64,000 nucleotides of DNA from Topomyia yanbarensis (taxonomy: Eukaryota; Arthropoda; Insecta; Diptera; Culicidae): the NCBI RefSeq assembly GCF_030247195.1, contig NC_080672.1:367962271-368026270 (forward strand). The letters run 5' to 3'. Below are positions 11,686 to 23,346 of the stretch, in pieces. Each line of letters starts with the position of its first letter. Position 1 is the first letter of the stretch. The translations under genes and the position numbers were made by a program. The notes below the pieces were generated by a model, which saw only the letters and a list, made by a program, of their open reading frames with translations, was not told the DNA's origin and ran no database searches.

Positions 11686-12101
11686 TTATTTTTGTCGATT
11701 ATTAACTTTTTTTCTTGGCGGTAAGCAACGGTCAGGCTCACTCTTTCTGATCATTCCGTCTGCTTTCTCCCTCACTTGTGTTTTGTTCATGTCGTGGTCG
11801 CTAGAGCTTTGATTTTCGCTGTTACATGGTGATGATTTTCGAGTGACTCTGGTATAGCCGTCCTCTTTCTTATTTATTTCTTCACTAGGTATGTTAACTA
11901 TTGGTTTGGCGATACATGGATTATTGTTTGTCCAGCATTTATTTTTGGCGGGTTGTCTGTGCTGAGGAATTCCACGAAGAAAATCGTCTGAAAATAATTC
12001 AAATCCTGATCGACCATCTTGGATTCCTGTGAAATTTTGCACATTTCATCGGCATGGAAGGCTAAACATTTTCCACAATCAGTAACATTATTTTGACTCA
12101 A
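11686..12101 (-). pseudogene. possible degraded LINE ORF1-like fragment
   Basis: Two overlapping minus-strand frames (11898-12101 and 11686-12042) can be joined by one frameshift. The upstream part has C-x2-C and FHADEMC-type spacing reminiscent of the PHD-like finger in CR1 ORF1 proteins; the downstream part is polar and basic. The resemblance is weak and the piece may be unrelated. It abuts the foldback element at 12170. Confidence 0.25.
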
Positions 12102-13862
12102 GAGAACATTTTTAAAAGGGCGTAAACATTTATACGTTCATTAATTTCAAATTTTATTTGTTCGAATAATGTATTTTATACAGCAAAACTTTCTGAGGAC
12201 GAGTTTGAGAGAATTAATATTTATGTGCGAAAAAAATATACACTGAAAAAAATTTCGTGTCATTTGTCATAAAAACAAGAATGTTAAAAATTTAAATTGT
12301 AAAAAACCCATTTTTTCTAATTTTTTATGTTTGGTCAATAAAAACCTCAAGAGAAAAGAAACATTTTAAATGTCATTATATGATGGAGAAGTTATCGGTA
12401 AAGAAGTTTTTCTAACAATAACTTTATACATGTTTTTAAATTTCATGCTAATTGACATACTTTTATTACAGAATATAATTCTCACATTTTAAATTAAAAT
12501 GCATTTAACAAAAATCTTCCAAAGTACGATAGTTTTCGAGATATTTGGAATTTTGTTCCAACAAAAACAGTTAATTCGTGTGATTATGCTCTTTTTAAAA
12601 GTTATTCGCGTTACCCAATTATAAAATGTCAAGAATCTAATGTTTATCGTTTTAAAGACGTTAAAGAAACTTTTACAGTGTATTTGGATCATGGAGAAGC
12701 CTTCAATAAAAAATTTTCCTAGCAACAACTTTTGACATTTTTATAATTGTTAGTATTTGCAGTCAAAAATACAATTTTCTTTTTGAATATGATTCTAAAC
12801 GCTATTTTAAATTAAAATGCTAATAACAAAAAGTTTCTGAAATGTAGTAGTTCTCGAGATATTGCAAATTTTGTTTTAACAACACAATTCTTTTGTTTTA
12901 TTGCGACCTTTTCAGAAGTTATTCGCGTTTCTCCATCAACAATAATAACTTTTTAAAAAGGACCATAACATTTCCTGTAACTTTCTTTTTGACATCAAGG
13001 TGATATTGTAAACCATTTGAAAGCTATACGAAAACAATCAAAATACTATTCAACCTTAGGGCCTTATGATTAAACTAAATAGTTCGATCATACTTTGGTT
13101 GTTTTCGTATAACTTTCAAATGGTTTACAATATCACCTTGATGTCAAGCAGAAAGTTACAGGAAATGTTATGGGCCTTTTGAAAAACTTATTACTGTTGA
13201 TGGAGAAACGCGAATGATTTCTGAAAAGGTCGTTAGAAAACAAAAGAGTAGTGTTGTTAAAACGAAATTTGAAATATCTCGAGAGCTACTACATTTCAGA
13301 AAATTTTTGTTATCAGCATTTTAATTTAAAATAGCGTTTAAAATCATATACAAAAAGAAAATTGTATTTTTTACTGCAAATAGTATGAATTATAAAAATA
13401 TGTCAAAAGTTGTTGTAAGGAAATCTTTTTTTATTGAAAGCTTCTCCATGATCCAAATACACTGAAAAAATTTCTTTTACGTCTTTAAAACGATAAATAT
13501 TAGATTTTAGACATTTTATGATAAGGTAACGCGAATAACTTTTAAAAAGGACATAATCACAAGAATTAACTGTTCTTGTCGGAACAAAATTCCAAATATC
13601 TCGAAAACTATCGCATTTTGGGAGATTTTTGTTAAATGCATTTTTATTTAAAATAAGACTAAGAATTATATTCTGTAATAAAATTACACTTTTGTATGTC
13701 AATTATTATGAAATTTAAAAACATGTATAAAGTTATTGTTAGAAAAACTTTTTTACTAATAAGTTCTCCATCATACAATCACATTCAGAATGTTTTTTCT
13801 CTCTTGAGGTTTTTATTGACAAAATATATAACATTAGAAAAAATGGGTTTTTGCAATTTATA

Positions 13863-14809
13863 GGGTAAGGTGGGGCAAATCCGACCGTTGGGTAAACCCG
13901 ACCTCTCTCTGTTACCGAAAATCAGAAGCACTACGCGAACTAATATCAATGTTGTCGTGTAGAGCATCGAAAATAATCATAATGGTGGTATGAGAGCATT
14001 TTATTAGTCTACATTGAGATGCTCATACGACAAAAAGTGTGTTTTTACAACTTTTGAATTGACTTTTGTGCATCATTGACTACAGGATATTTCTGATTGT
14101 TAAAGTGATTGCATAATAAATGTAAGTGGATTTAAATTCTTTGATTTAAGTCCTACAAAGTGCATAGATGAACTTAGTTCAACCTTTTTCATATTTTTTT
14201 TAATTGCATCGTGATGAAAAATGACGCGGTGGGGCAAATCCGACCTCTAAATATTGGGATAAAACCGAACGCTTTTTTGCTAAGAAAATTTTTATTTATC
14301 AAATTGAAATAAATTTTTATTGTTATTATTTAGTATTTTTATGCAAAATGGTTCATAATTACAAACGAAAGACACAAAAACGTGATGATTATAGTATTCG
14401 TTGAGCAATTGCTCTGATGCAAATGGGAATATCATTACGTGCTACTGCTCGTGATTGTAGCATTCCAAGATTGACATTGAACTCCATTTTCTTCAAATCA
14501 CAATTCAATAACAGAACATTCATTGATTTATCATTGAAAAACCATAAAATTTGAGTAATATCTGCCCTAAATCAACCAAAAACTTAGGGGGTCGGGTTTA
14601 CCCCACCATTTTTGAAAACAGCAAAAATGGACATTTTTGTAAAACGCTTGTATCTCAAGATATTCCCAAGATACAAATAAAATGGTTTATACAGAAAATT
14701 GCCCAGGAGTCTAACCTTTAATTTGGTATATAAAACGGCTTGATCTGATATAAAATGAGCATTTTACAGCCAAAACCATTTACTAGGTCGGATTTGCCCC
14801 ACCTTACCC
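13863..14809. mobile_element. pogo-like DNA transposon relic nested in the foldback arm
   Basis: Inverted ends GGGTAAGGTGGGGCAAATCC (left) and its complement (right, ending CACCTTACCC) are flanked by TA on both sides (13861-13862 and 14810-14811). A further inner copy of the GGGGCAAATCCGACC phrase occurs at 14231. It interrupts the right arm of the 12170-14908 foldback, whose sequence resumes on either side, so it arrived later. The TA target and the helix-turn-helix relic inside point to the pogo branch of Tc1/mariner. Confidence 0.75.
14348..14482 (+). pseudogene. pogo/CENP-B-type helix-turn-helix relic
   Basis: From an ATG the frame reads MVHNYKRKTQKRDDYSIR, a stop, then AIALMQMGISLRATARDCSI. 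The MV-NYKRKT opening, an AI-x-x-GMS-like first helix and a RATARDC-I-x-TL second helix are the psq/CENP-B N-terminal DNA-binding domain of pogo-type transposases. The internal stop follows residue 18, and coding similarity ends after about 45 codons; the catalytic DDE domain is absent. It is a vestige that lets the surrounding inverted-repeat element be classified. The closest alternative is a psq-domain host gene, unlikely given its position between transposon ends. Confidence 0.65.
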
Positions 14810-14939
14810 TATTTTAAACACAAACTTTTGTTTTTGTGAAAAATGACAAAACATTAAATATTCATTCCCTGAAACTCGTTTTCAGAAAGTTTTGCTGTAT
14901 AAAATACAGTAATCAATTATCAGAGAAAATATTGGAGAT

Positions 14940-15480
14940 TCATAAACCGAACACAACTTCAAAGTTTCGATCGAATCGACGATGGTCATATTTTGTGGTC
15001 GGCCGGTTTCTCATGGAATCCCTCTGCTGTATCAGCAAATGTTCAAGTCTGTTTGATGATGTTGTTGTAGGGTTCTTTTTATATAGTGAACACCTTGAGA
15101 TGATCTGCCCTCGAAAATCAAGTGTTGGTTGGTTCACTCGCATTCGCACCACCCGAACATCGTTGAGAATACCAGAGAAGAAGTTCCTTTCAGTGTTGTT
15201 TGAGACGGATTCCAGTTCTCCATACTTTAACATAAATCTTCTAATATGATCCAAACCAGTACGATGTGCCAGATCATGTAAGCGAATTTCCACTACACCA
15301 AGGTCCGTATACATGGCGATCTTGGTTTTGAAGTTTTCATATGCGAAGTCATGTTGCATGTTGTTTTTCGCTACGAAGCTTTCTGCCTCGGCTAAGAAAT
15401 TGAATGTTATTAATACTATTTGTCTCGCATGATGTAGCTGTATGTGAAGCTTCTGTAATGACAAGTTCCATTTTCATGTT
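14940..15480 (-). pseudogene. non-LTR retrotransposon ORF1 (gag-like) fragment
   Basis: The minus-strand frame of 174 codons contains an order of motifs typical of ORF1 proteins of mosquito LINEs. A LQLHHARQ-like segment and a segment ending FKTKIAMYTDLG come first. Then follow VEIRLHDLAHRTGLDHIRRF and, further on, NFFSGILNDVRVVRMRVNQP. In intact relatives a CCHC zinc-knuckle region follows; here the C-terminus runs into unrelated residues and no zinc knuckles are seen. No endonuclease or reverse transcriptase is attached. It begins about 30 bases beyond the foldback element, so that element may have inserted in it or next to it. The clade cannot be fixed from ORF1 alone. It is the fragment of a 5'-truncated or broken copy with no cellular role expected. 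Confidence 0.6.
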
Positions 15481-16349
15481 GATCAATTGTTACACCTCTT
15501 GCACTGTATTTCGAGGAAGCATTGTATCTACATCTCCTCCAGCGGAAGTAGAGAATAATGGCGTAATCTCAAGTATGGGGTTTAATGCAAAGATCTACTG
15601 CATGGGGACGCTTCATAAAGAACTTTTTGCTTCAATCAAGCATTAGATCTACACGAGATCTTTGCAACTAAACTATTAGCCGCATGATGTTCCAATTTTC
15701 GAAAATATATGATTACTGGCTACTCAATAAACGACAGATGATTTTCCAAATATTCTTCGTGTTGTGCGAATATGAAAACGAAGTATGACTGTTCCATGGA
15801 AATCTTAATAGATTTGTAATCAAAACGCGGGTCGCTCGGGAAGAGTGAGAGCGTTGCGTAGGGACAACAAAAGTGCTACAGACTTGCTTCTTTATTCGTT
15901 GTTACAACTTTGTTTCGCGTTTGTTCACGGTACCAGGTTGCTATGCTTCGTTTTCCAAGCAAATAAAATGCATCACAACTGAAGACAACATTCTTCTGAA
16001 CGACGAATGAACGGTTCAAGATGCGATTTTTCCCATGCTTGGCTTTAATCAGAGAAAATTCCGGATTGAAAGTAAGTGCGTTCAGCCGAAATAGCGGAGG
16101 ACAGGAAAACAGTTTCTTCTTCATCAGCCTTTTTTCCAGTTTTTTACGAATTGTCCTTTTCTCGTTTCGGGTAAGTTTCGCTGGGCCTGCTGTTCCAGAC
16201 TTTGTTCTTTTTTTGACAGAGTTAGTCTATCTATTCGTGTTTTTGTGCCGCAGGGGGGATCCTGAAAAGTACTCATACTGTGGGCAGAGGCAAATAGCGC
16301 GAGGAAAAACTGAATCGTACCCTTAAGGAACGTTCCAAACGTTCCTTAG
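15481..16349. other. unassigned; probably further retroelement debris
   Basis: Frames of 80-101 codons (15404-15646 plus, 15876-16124 minus, 16021-16326 plus) overlap each other and show no domain I recognise. Codon-like stretches without a family match suggest decayed coding sequence. Confidence 0.3.
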
Positions 16350-16540
16350 GAGAAATGTTAGCAAGACCTGAGTCGTTGACCACGTCCAATTTCTACGCTT
16401 TCTTGTTTAATGCAGGGTGCGATCCTAACGAACCTATTGAAGGCACATTTTTTACTGCGTTTAGGATTTTTCGGAAAATTACTTCCTTTCCTAAGTTTCC
16501 TCGTAAAGGCCCGAGGGAGGTGTTGTTGCAAAACCAATGC
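16350..16540 (-). repeat. decayed coding-like repeat, copy A
   Basis: The minus-strand translation (FCNNTSLGPLRGNLGKEV and on to VPSIGSLGS) aligns with a plus-strand translation at 42580-42740 (FCNSAFQGTSSGLCEEA ... VPTIGWSD). Two independent copies sharing amino-acid rather than only base similarity suggest an old mobile-element protein that I cannot name. Confidence 0.4.
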
Positions 16541-16693
16541 AAGTAGCTTCTGATCTCGGCAATTTTAAAAACGAGCAGGAATTCACAGCGCTTAGTGGGT
16601 CACCAAAAACCCCAAGTGTCTCTATATTTCAGCCAGTGATTCGACTTAGTGCTGGACAGTTGAAATTCTCTGCAATGATGATCTGAATATTAA

Positions 16694-17533
16694 GGGGGGC
16701 GTCTGGTGCAGTGGGCAAAAAAATCGACTTCTTTTTTATACGCTTAATTGTTAGTATTGAACCTCTAGAATAGTCTCCGGTGTTCTTGGTGGCGCTGAAC
16801 TTCTTTTGGTTTGGACAGCCATGCATTCTTCGCACGTATTTGCTGTAACACACGCAGATTTCAATCCATCGGTAACAATTTTCGAAAAATAGTACACTCT
16901 AATCTACTTCTACCCAAATTTTTAAGTGAAAGTACCCACTGGTTTATTTTCAACAGCGTTTTTCCGTGATGCAATTTGATGTAGGACACCCTTTAATAGC
17001 GTTTTTTCCTGATACCGCGTTTGTCAAAAACGAGCAGATAACTCAAAAACTAATCTACGAATTGACTTGATTTTATTGTATGAAAATACACAATATGTGT
17101 ATCATGTCGATAAACCACAGAAAACGGAACAAAAAAAATTTCTCCGCATTATTTTGAAGAAAAGTGAGCGAATTTATCAGTTGAATATAAGATTTTTCGG
17201 TTTTCATGAAGCCATTTTCCGAAACTTGAACTATTTTTTATAATATTGGTTCATCGAGTTAGTACAAGCCTAAGCTTTACAAAACTTATTGTATTTCCCG
17301 TATCAGACAATTTTATCGAGAGTTATAGTGTTCGCCACGGCACTCCTAGACGTGGAAATAGTTGGACGTCAACTCCTGGAACGCTCGTATGTGTGGCTCT
17401 GCGTGACTGAAAATATTTTTTTATCGTGCACAATGCATGTATAAATAAATCTTAACATTACACAAAAGAGCTTACCTTCAGAATCGTAAAATAAAATAAC
17501 ATTCGGTTTGAGCACTTTACACCAGACACCCCC
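16694..17533. mobile_element. TTAA-flanked inverted-repeat element
   Basis: Ends GGGGGCGTCTGGTGCAGTG and, in reverse complement, GGGGGTGTCTGGTGTAAAGTG are bounded by TTAA at 16690-16693 and 17534-17537. TTAA targets are used by piggyBac-type elements. The interior has no recognisable transposase. The superfamily call is by target site only. Confidence 0.6.
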
Positions 17534-17740
17534 TTAACAATTGAAGTGGCTGCCCGATCAGAAGGACATAACTGATTTATAACACCTGGAGTTATTTATT
17601 TCAAAAATATTTTGAAACAGAACCTGTTATAAATGCGGCTGGTTAGATGTTAACCCTTGTGAAGGCAAGCTAAAATCCTAACATTAAAGGGCAAGCCGGG
17701 CCTCTCAGGCCCGTCTAAATTCAAGCTCCTTTTTGCCGTT

Positions 17741-18390
17741 CTCATATAGAAAGGTTATGCAATCGGTTGAAATTTCGACTTTTTAACCGAGACCCGCAGG
17801 GCCAAATCTCTTGTACCATTCGACTCAGTTCGTCGAGATTGTAAAATATCTGTATGTGTGTATGTATGTATGGATGTATGTATGTGGCAAACAATCTCAC
17901 CGATTTTTCTCTGAGCTGGCTGGACCGATTTGTACAAATTTAGTCTCAAATGAAAGGTGCAGCCTTCCCATCGGTCGCTATTGATTTTTTTATTGATCCG
18001 ACTTTCGGTTCTGGAGTTACGTGTTGAAGAGTACAATCACACAGCAAATTTCCATAGAAACTGATACCACCATGATGTCCAAATGATGCAATATATATTA
18101 AAATATGTTCAACATTACTTGGCTTTGCATGTCTTGATCATTAATGATCCACCGAAGGCACTTCGACCACATTGGCCAGCTATGGCGGTTCTTAATGCCC
18201 CGGGGGAACTTACCAAGTTCCTAAGATAATGTCATACCTATTTCTCAGCGAATTCTTTACCGATTTTTACAAACTTGGTTTCAAATGAAAGGTACAGCGT
18301 TCCTATTGTCTTCTGTTGAATTTCTAATTAATCCGATTTCCGGTTCCGGAATTACAGGATGATGAGTACGAACACGCAACAAATCCCGAT
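17741..18390. repeat. two diverged copies of a ~340-bp repeat unit
   Basis: The block CACCGATTTTTCTCTGAG ... TCAAATGAAAGGTGCAG ... CGGTTCTGGAGTTACG (17900-18030) recurs at 18240-18365 in the same order. A TGTATGTATG microsatellite lies at 17850-17886. This block resembles a very common mosquito repeat, from memory; no coding content. Confidence 0.55.
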
Positions 18391-18524
18391 TTCAGCGTAT
18401 AAGGCGATGGATGTAAAAAGGTCAATTTTTTTTCCAAAAGGTACTCGGAAGATCACGTCGACTGTCGATTGGTTCTGAGCTCCATTTCGTTTGAAAACGA
18501 CCAATAAATGTTTCTGGGTTGCTA

Positions 18525-18728
18525 TTAATTTCTTCTGATGCATAACCGGAGTACATATTCATATTTTTCTGCATCAGATTCATCGTCGGAAGCAATATCA
18601 TTCACATCTTCTTCCTCGCTTTGCAAATCAGTTTCGGAATCGTCTGCTGTTGAATTTGGTCGAATTTCTTCCATTATTTCAGATTCTTTGAGACGATTGC
18701 AAACATGGGCATATCGTCTTATAGCCAT
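18525..18728 (-). pseudogene. piggyBac-like transposase N-terminal fragment
   Basis: The 67-codon minus frame starts MAIRRYAHVCNRLKESE and continues with a highly acidic serine-rich run containing TDLQSEEEDVNDIASDDESD. Acidic, Asp/Ser-rich N-termini precede the DDE domain in piggyBac transposases, and the fragment lies inside a TTAA-flanked element with CCCT ends, which supports the reading. The frame ends shortly after the acidic run; no catalytic DDD region or C-terminal zinc finger is found anywhere in the element. Composition alone could also give such a run, so the call leans on context. Confidence 0.45.
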
Positions 18729-19357
18729 TTCAATTTTTTGTTGCTTTTAGATCTTACAATTTGAATAATTACGACAACTATATCACAAAGAATAGACAAC
18801 AAAAATAGACAATAACGACAGAGTTAGGTTATGTTGTATCCAAATAATTGTCAAGTAGACCACAGTGGATGAAATAAAAGTATTTACCTAAAAAAATATG
18901 ACACACGCCATTATCGTATGCTATTTTTACATTTCTTATAAAAGAAATGTATAGAATTCGCTCAAACTTTCAAGATTTTTTTCTTATATGAAAAGGTAAA
19001 AAGATAAAATCAATCAAAACATAAAAAAAATGCCTGCTACTATGAAGATGAACTCATCAAAATGTTTTTTTTTTCAGATAAATATTATTGTATAAAACCC
19101 GTGGTATTCCTAGTAAATATTGCATGTACACCGGGCCTGCCAGGCCCGGCTTGCCTTTTTGTGCATGTAAAAAATTCAAACATAGCTGCGCATCACTCCA
19201 TAGATGAAAATTTAACAATTCATTATTTTTGTTATAGATTTCAAAGCTACTTATCAAAATTTCCATGCCCAAGCTTATACTGCATACACATTTTTTTGTA
19301 ACTAAAAAATTGTAACGTGCCGGGCCTCTGAGACCCGGTTGCCTTTTTGAGGGTTAA

Positions 19358-20535
19358 AATAACAAAAAACAAAACAAAAACCTGGCTAATGATAACAAAA
19401 TTGTAACAAAATTTGATATGATTTTATCAAAGTTAAAACTAAATGAGAAATAATTTTTTTTCAAAAGTATATACGTCCTCTGTGAGCCTGATCAGAAAGA
19501 AATAATAAAATTATCACATACTGTGTTACTTTGTTATGATAACAAGTTGTGTAATATCTCTGGTCTCGTTAGTTGGTAAAATAACACAAAACATAACAGA
19601 AATTCTTCTCGTGGGTCAAAAATATGACAACCTGTGATAGGCTTCTATCAGAATTATAACAAACTTTGTTAGGTTCTCCCACGGCCAATATAGCTTGTGT
19701 TACCTATTGTATAGTATCAACAAATTTAGCGTGCAGGTCTAAAAATAGAATAGAGAATAAAAATATAGCATACATTAAGGCGTTTTCGTTTGGCAGCAAA
19801 AAGCTTCATGTAACAAAAGCTTTTTATAGTTTGGTCAAATGATTGCATACATGCTGGCTGATCGTTATTTCGAATATATGACACGCTGATGGTTATTTGT
19901 GGATTATAGCGATTTGAACCTGGGTATTCTGAGTTTTATGTGGATGTTTTCTGCATGAACCAACGACGTTGCTGTCGACTGATGTTTAATGTTAGCATAA
20001 TATTCCTCGCATCCGTCAAGGGCAAAACGATTATAGATGCATCTTGTTTCCAGAACGCACACATTGAACTTTGCCAAAGCCTAAGGACTGTTTGTTTTCC
20101 TTGTACCATACGCTTTGTTTTCATGCAGTTTTACTCACTACTACAGCTGCCTATATTACGATAGATTGGATAGCTTTATAGTATCTTTGCAGATTAGGAA
20201 AGTGGGGCTATTTTTAGATTCTGAATAGTGCGCTTCGGTGCTTTTCTTGTACGTTAACATGATTTACACGATTTTTAGTAATAATGTCGATGCGATATGG
20301 TAACATTGAGCGGATAATTTACATACATTATTTAACGGAGAATGCGACAAATGTTATTTATGATTCCGAAAGAAACAAATACCAAAGTTTCGAGGTTTGC
20401 TTTTTGAAATTTCAAGAGGTTTTGTTATTAGCACTTTTAATATGATTGAGCAAACCAGAACAAATATCTAAACCTAATAAATTCCTATACATACAAATCT
20501 TTTACGGTAGTGCAATCTATCAACTGCGAATATTA
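19358..20535. other. no recognised gene
   Basis: AT-rich sequence. Frames on both strands at 19936-20164 are mutual shadows with no domain. No clear repeat ends were found. Confidence 0.4.
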
Positions 20536-20537
20536 TA

Positions 20538-21025
20538 GGGTGGATGTACCAATAGTCGCATGCTTAAGGAAAACTTTTGATAAAAAATCGATTAATAGAC
20601 CTATGGGCAATGTTAATACATTAAACGAAAGTTTTCAGTCCCTACTTCATAGGAAAAATATAAAGATGACTTAATAACCAATTTATGTATTCAAAACCGC
20701 TTGTACCACTATAGGAACACATGTACCAATAGTGGTGCAATCGCTAATTTTGGTTCCTATTGTTGCAAATCCCATTGCTTTCTTATGGGACTTGCAACTA
20801 TAGGTACACTACATCAACTATAGGTGCAAGGGAGCTCAAAATTCTAAGAAAATCATTTTTTTCAATAGTTATTTGAGCAAATTTCAAGGATAACAGTTTT
20901 ATTGTCGCATAATTTTAGTGCGATGAATCGATAAAAAAAAAATTTGTTGATGGTTGGTACCTTAGTTAGGCGTATAACCCACTACTGCAACTATTGGTAC
21001 ACCTCAACTATAGGAGCACCCACCC
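20538..21025. mobile_element. TA-flanked inverted-repeat element with internal motif array
   Basis: Ends GGGTGGATGTACCAATAGT and, in reverse complement, GGGTGGGTGCTCCTATAGT are bounded by TA (20536-20537 and 21026-21027). Inside, variants of TACCAATAGT / ACTATAGGTAC occur about nine times in both orientations, as at 20704, 20724, 20755, 20808, 20818 and 20988. Clustered copies of a terminal motif are what one expects of transposase-binding sites. No coding content. Confidence 0.65.
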
Positions 21026-21027
21026 TA

Positions 21028-22384
21028 ACAGATAATCAGAAAATTCGAGAAATTGTTGAGGAAAAAAAGTTGAATAACGCATGAAAAGAGACTTCAGCGT
21101 ATTAGTAAATAGACGGTCATTTGTGTAATGTAACAATCATTCCCAGTCGATTGATTGATTTGTTTATTGGGGCCTTATCCAAATGGTCATTTACCCGATT
21201 TACAGTGTACCGTTAGCGTTCAAAGATAATTGTGGAAGAATATATGTATAACTTATTATAACATCATCGTTATATGCGTACATTAAATCATATTAGCAGT
21301 CCAATGATATCACCAGAAAATATAAACATGATATATGTTTGCTTGCCCTGCTGATTGGGATATCACAAAGATAACACAGTGAGCAATAAATATCAACATG
21401 AGATATAAATTTGATAGCTTTCTGTTATGTCGTTCTGATCGGGTGAATGCTGAATGGCCCTTCCTTGTAGTGATTGCATCCTGGAAAGGATGCACGTGGA
21501 GTGATGTTTGTGGAGTGTGACAGGACGGGACGAGATGTGTAGTCGAAATGAAGAAGCCGTTTTCATGTACCATTTTCGATGATCGTGCACCGATGCGGTG
21601 CTTTAGTTTTGCATTTTCGAAGCAATCCATTTTTCCCTTTGCTCAGAAGTGCCAAATCTGTGCGCGAAACTACTCCGACGCACATCAATCGAAAACTCGA
21701 ATATAGTCGGACGAAGTTATTCTCTTGGGTGCTACCGTAGATAGGTAACCCGATGTTGTCATAACAAGAGTTAGTCAGGTATAGCGGTTGATATGTTGTG
21801 CTTTAGGGTTGCCAAAATGACAACGACATTAAATTTCAAAACACTTTGATTTTAGTATGTCCTTAATTTACATCTAATTACAATATTTAATATGAAGTTG
21901 GAGATGAATAGTAGTAGCCATACGCGTCGGATGCTTCGGATTTTTTTCGATTTGTGATTATTCGGAGGAATTGTGGAAGTTGCCCAACAAGGGTTATACC
22001 GTAAGGGGCTGTTTCTTTTGAAATTTAAAGATGGCCATTGTCATCTGGAAGGATACCAAGAATAGCAGATAAAGTCATTTTGAACCAGCCCAAGACGTTT
22101 GTTTGATAAGGGAATATTTTTCTGTTTGCATTTTATATCTAGCACCTGGTACACTGATGCTGTTTTTCTACTCAACACCGAGTCCCTTTAACCCTAACTG
22201 ACATCAGTTTATACATTTTGACATCAAATATAGTATATTTCTCTTGTTGGGTACATATTCCAGTGTTTTGATCTACTGTGGCAATCCCTTTTTTATTGTA
22301 TGCCACATTATTAATCTGAGTGATTCCCAATTGCTGACTATAGGCGCTGTCCCAGTAAAGTAATATAGAACATATGAGGTTTAT
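21028..22384. other. no recognised gene
   Basis: A 106-codon minus frame at 21310-21630 lacks a recognisable domain. The phrase near 21150-21210 looks like an interspersed-repeat edge. The rest is AT-rich unique-looking sequence. Confidence 0.35.
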
Positions 22385-22600
22385 TGCCTTATTGGGTGCA
22401 GTCGTCCATAAGAGCGAGTAAAGGCGCTATAACCTAGGCTCATTAGCTAAGGCAAGGTGTAAATACCTCTGTCGCATCCCAAAGGACCAAAGGAGTGACA
22501 TTAACCTTCTTAGCCTAGTCACTCCCAACGATTTATCATATCCCCTTTACACTGAAACGGTCGGTACGGTTGTCCTCGTTTCTTCCTCCTTCAAGATTCA
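22385..22600 (+). repeat. interspersed repeat (copy of 48108-48305)
   Basis: The block GAGCGAGTAAAGGC ... GGCAAGGTGTAAATA ... AAAGGAGTGACATTAACC ... TCACTCCCAACGATTT ... GTTTCTTCCTCCTT occurs at both places, same orientation, with about one difference in eight. It has no open frame; it may be the tail of a retroelement, but no tail repeat is seen. Confidence 0.7.
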
Positions 22601-22820
22601 AAATGATTCGTTACTTGGATTATTAATTAAATGAATAATTTAATTGCCGTACAATTTTGAAACATCTTTAAATCAAACTCTGCACAGTAGGCCTGGCCGT
22701 TTTAACATTTGCGACATATTACACATAATATGCTTCAAATATTAATGTTGACAAGAAAAATACTAAAGAATATCTGCAGTGTTTTCCAGGATGCTTTTCA
22801 ATACTGGCTGTGTAAGGGTT

Positions 22821-22849
22821 AGAATAGAATAGAATAGAATAGAATAGAA
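22821..22849. repeat. (AGAAT)n microsatellite
   Basis: Six units of the five-base repeat, the last one incomplete, followed by a single-base change. Confidence 0.9.
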
Positions 22850-23342
22850 CTTTTTGACAGTCCGTTTGGCTGCAATTTTTGACACTTCGCTAGTCTGTGT
22901 ATAAAGTGTCTGTAGTTACGAGTCGAAAAACATGAAGAAAATAATTATTACCGGAAAAAAGAGTGGATAGATTAGAGTGAGTGAAGCCTGTTTCATGTAG
23001 GAATATGACGAGAAAGAAAGAGAGCGCATGTGAGAGTGCGAGGTATGCGCTTTTTTCATTCGTGAGAGACCATTCTGATGACGACTTTTGAGGCGAACAG
23101 ATTTATTAAATTTTACAGCTTAAAAAATATACAGATTCATCGGATCAAAACCCCGAACACTACACAAGTATCCAGTTTTTACGAATTGTCCTTTTCATAA
23201 TATGTTAAAAGCCCACATTATGAAAATAGTCTCTTACGTCATACGCCCGGTAAGAGGAAGTCGTCCTACGTGAGTCCAGTGCGTTGGACGTTTGTTCAAC
23301 AAACGCCAAATATTCCTAACTGGACGTTCCTGTCACGTTGGC
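22850..23342. other. no recognised feature
   Basis: Mixed composition with a GAGAAAGAAAGAGAG run near 23010. No coding sequence is supported. Confidence 0.35.
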
Positions 23343-23346
23343 GTAA

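Larger units (their letters stand above)
12170..14908. mobile_element. long foldback (inverted-repeat) element
   Basis: The left arm (12170 to about 13035) is the reverse complement of the right arm (about 13100 to 14908, once the insertion at 13863-14809 is removed). The outer ends read TGTATTTTATACAGCAAAAC and its complement, and the centre is a roughly 60-base spacer around 13065. Arms differ by substitutions and small indels. No transposase is visible; minus-strand frames at 12489-12728 and 13403-13702 are just the two arms. The exact termini and target duplication are uncertain because the end sequence is itself symmetrical (a TA flank next to CAGCAAAAC is one option). Confidence 0.75.
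17654..19353. mobile_element. piggyBac-like non-autonomous element (TTAA)
   Basis: Left end CCCTTGTGAAGGCAAGC and right end, in reverse complement CCCTCAAAAAGGCAACCGGG, are flanked by TTAA (17650-17653 and 19354-19357). CCGGGCCT-C-AGGCCCG palindromes occur near both ends (17697, 19318) and again at 19130. The CCCT...AGGG ends with TTAA target are characteristic of piggyBac, and a short acidic minus-strand frame inside matches the usual transposase N-terminus. A separate abundant repeat (17741-18390) appears to occupy the left half. Confidence 0.7.

Noticed and set aside
12489..13702. Two related minus-strand frames as a duplicated gene
   Set aside because: They are the two arms of the foldback read in opposite senses; no codon-like conservation is seen.
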